Part shown: one piece after another, positions 63,311 to 64,000 of the stretch | Position numbering within the stretch: position 1 is the first letter of the stretch | Layout of the letters: every line of letters begins with the position of its first letter | Source of the DNA: Rhodococcus sp. SBT000017 | GTDB taxonomy: Bacteria; Actinomycetota; Actinomycetes; Mycobacteriales; Mycobacteriaceae | Direction: 5' to 3' | NCBI RefSeq assembly: GCF_003688915.1 | Contig: NZ_REFU01000001.1 | Location: 2,356,001 to 2,420,000 of the forward strand | DNA length: 64,000 bases | The notes under the pieces: model-generated | Told to the model about the DNA's origin: nothing | Databases searched by the model: none | The model's input: only the letters and a program-made list of their open reading frames with translations | Position numbers and translations under genes: made by a program

Positions 63311-64000
63311 ACCACCGATCGCACCCTCGCGCTCACAGCGGACTTCACGATCTCACCGCTGCGGACAGCGATGTTGGACAGCAACGACGAGGTCAGACCG
63401 TGCGTGTGCTCGGTGCCGCCCTGCAGGTAGATCGAACCCGCACTCTGTTCACGCGTCACGAGTCGGTAGTCACGTGTCACGCGAGGACCGCGAGAGTCGT
63501 ATTCGACGGCGTCGAACAGCGGACCGAGGATCTCGGGTAGATCGAGGGACGTGAAGCCGGTGGCATAGACGACAGCGTCGCACAGTATGTCCTCGGCCAG
63601 CCCCGTCGGGCCGTGCTCGACGGAGGCACGCACGCCCGACGGCTCCTCGGTGGCCCCGATCAACCGGGATGCTCCGTGCACGAACAACCGGCGCTGCCCG
63701 CTGACTCGCTCGGCGTACTCGCGCGCGTACAACTCCTCGATCAGAGGCAGGTCGACGGCGGAGTAGTTGGTGCCGCGGTGATACTGCAACAGCTGCTCGC
63801 GCAGCGTGTGCGAGGACGAATAGAAGTCGTCGACGGCCGTCGGATCGAAGATGCGATTGGCATAGGGGCTGTCGTCGGCCGGGCTGTACCCGTACTTGCG
63901 CAGCACCGCGTGCACCGACGCGTCGCTGTACGTCGAGTGCAGGTAGTCCACCACCTCGGCGGCGCTCTGCCCGGCACCGACCACGACGAACGTGCGATGC
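63307..64000 (-). CDS. Siderophore ornithine/lysine N-monooxygenase (partial)
   Basis: C-terminal 231 codons of an FAD/NADPH N-hydroxylase that makes hydroxamate groups for siderophores; the gene runs off the right edge. The NADPH site VVVGAGQSAAEV, the substrate-site block ADDSPYANRIFDP, ATGFTSLD and the C-terminal GGTEHTHGLTSSLLSNIA (as in ornithine N-hydroxylases) are visible. Ornithine is favoured over lysine, but this is tentative. It is coupled to the siderophore importer genes by a four-base overlap, so the cell probably makes and imports the same hydroxamate. Confidence 0.9.
   Translation of the reverse strand, partial: HRTFVVVGAGQSAAEVVDYLHSTYSDASVHAVLRKYGYSPADDSPYANRIFDPTAVDDFYSSSHTLREQLLQYHRGTNYSAVDLPLIEELYAREYAERVSGQRRLFVHGASRLIGATEEPSGVRASVEHGPTGLAEDILCDAVVYATGFTSLDLPEILGPLFDAVEYDSRGPRVTRDYRLVTREQSAGSIYLQGGTEHTHGLTSSLLSNIAVRSGEIVKSAVSARVRSVV

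Overview
The window reads as a chromosomal segment of a high-GC mycolic-acid actinomycete, most likely Rhodococcus (Nocardiaceae, possibly the R. fascians/Rhodococcoides group). The assignment rests on mycothiol synthase, GlnR, LmeA and DUF3073 genes, leaderless transcripts, and a gene order that follows the purine-biosynthesis neighbourhood of mycobacteria (mshD-glnR-lmeA-thioredoxin-sulfurtransferase-sseC ... pabC ... DUF3073-purM-purF ... purL ... purQ-purS). This is a judgement from gene content; no database search was possible. No rRNA, tRNA, CRISPR array, insertion sequence or integrase was seen.

Layout. 0.1-5.1 kb: mycothiol synthase and the nitrogen regulator GlnR on the minus strand; divergent from them a frameshifted lmeA, a membrane thioredoxin, and a sulfur operon (DUF4395, rhodanese, SseC) preceded by a leaderless cysteine-rich leader peptide that looks like a cysteine-responsive attenuator. 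5.1-7.7 kb: a secreted cutinase-like hydrolase, a 32-residue leaderless membrane peptide and a ferric nitrobindin-like protein. 7.8-13.7 kb: cydABDC (cytochrome bd and its assembly ABC exporter), with an 18-bp palindromic operator and a hairpin repeat embedded inside cydC. 13.8-18.4 kb: pabC, a dicarboxylate/amino-acid symporter, ygfZ-like, MOSC and DUF3073 genes. 18.4-32.8 kb: purM, an oligopeptide ABC operon lying between purM and purF, purF, a small SCP-like gene, a CPBP protease, a membrane alpha/beta hydrolase, purL and a nucleoside phosphorylase. 32.8-35.4 kb: a paired GC-palindrome repeat, an M18 aminopeptidase and an unknown gene.

35.4-40.3 kb is an accessory island: a glycosyltransferase relic; two diverged copies of a two-gene cassette (small membrane protein plus a 53-57 residue basic protein; one copy frameshifted); two small genes of phage or plasmid flavour; and an operon of two related small secreted two-cysteine proteins plus a 249-residue unknown protein. 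That operon is driven by a promoter buried in an inverted repeat and is bracketed by 32-bp direct repeats. This island is the best place to look for an undescribed system.

40.3-54.4 kb: a VOC protein, purQ, purS, an MBL-fold hydrolase, an LppP/LprE lipoprotein, thiM, a nested inverted repeat, a DUF2334 protein, glutathione peroxidase, a dctA/dctSR dicarboxylate uptake and sensing locus, oligopeptidase B, purC, an MFS exporter and a maltokinase-cap-like protein. 54.4-64.0 kb is an iron region: an FbpABC ferric transporter, an FAD monooxygenase, a siderophore-interacting reductase, a FecCDE-type siderophore importer and the start of a siderophore N-hydroxylase. Two IdeR-like boxes suggest shared iron control.

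Working logic: de novo purine synthesis is spread over six genes (purM, F, L, Q, S, C). Redox defence and respiration (mycothiol, cyd, glutathione peroxidase) and sulfur handling cluster on the left, and iron acquisition fills the right end.
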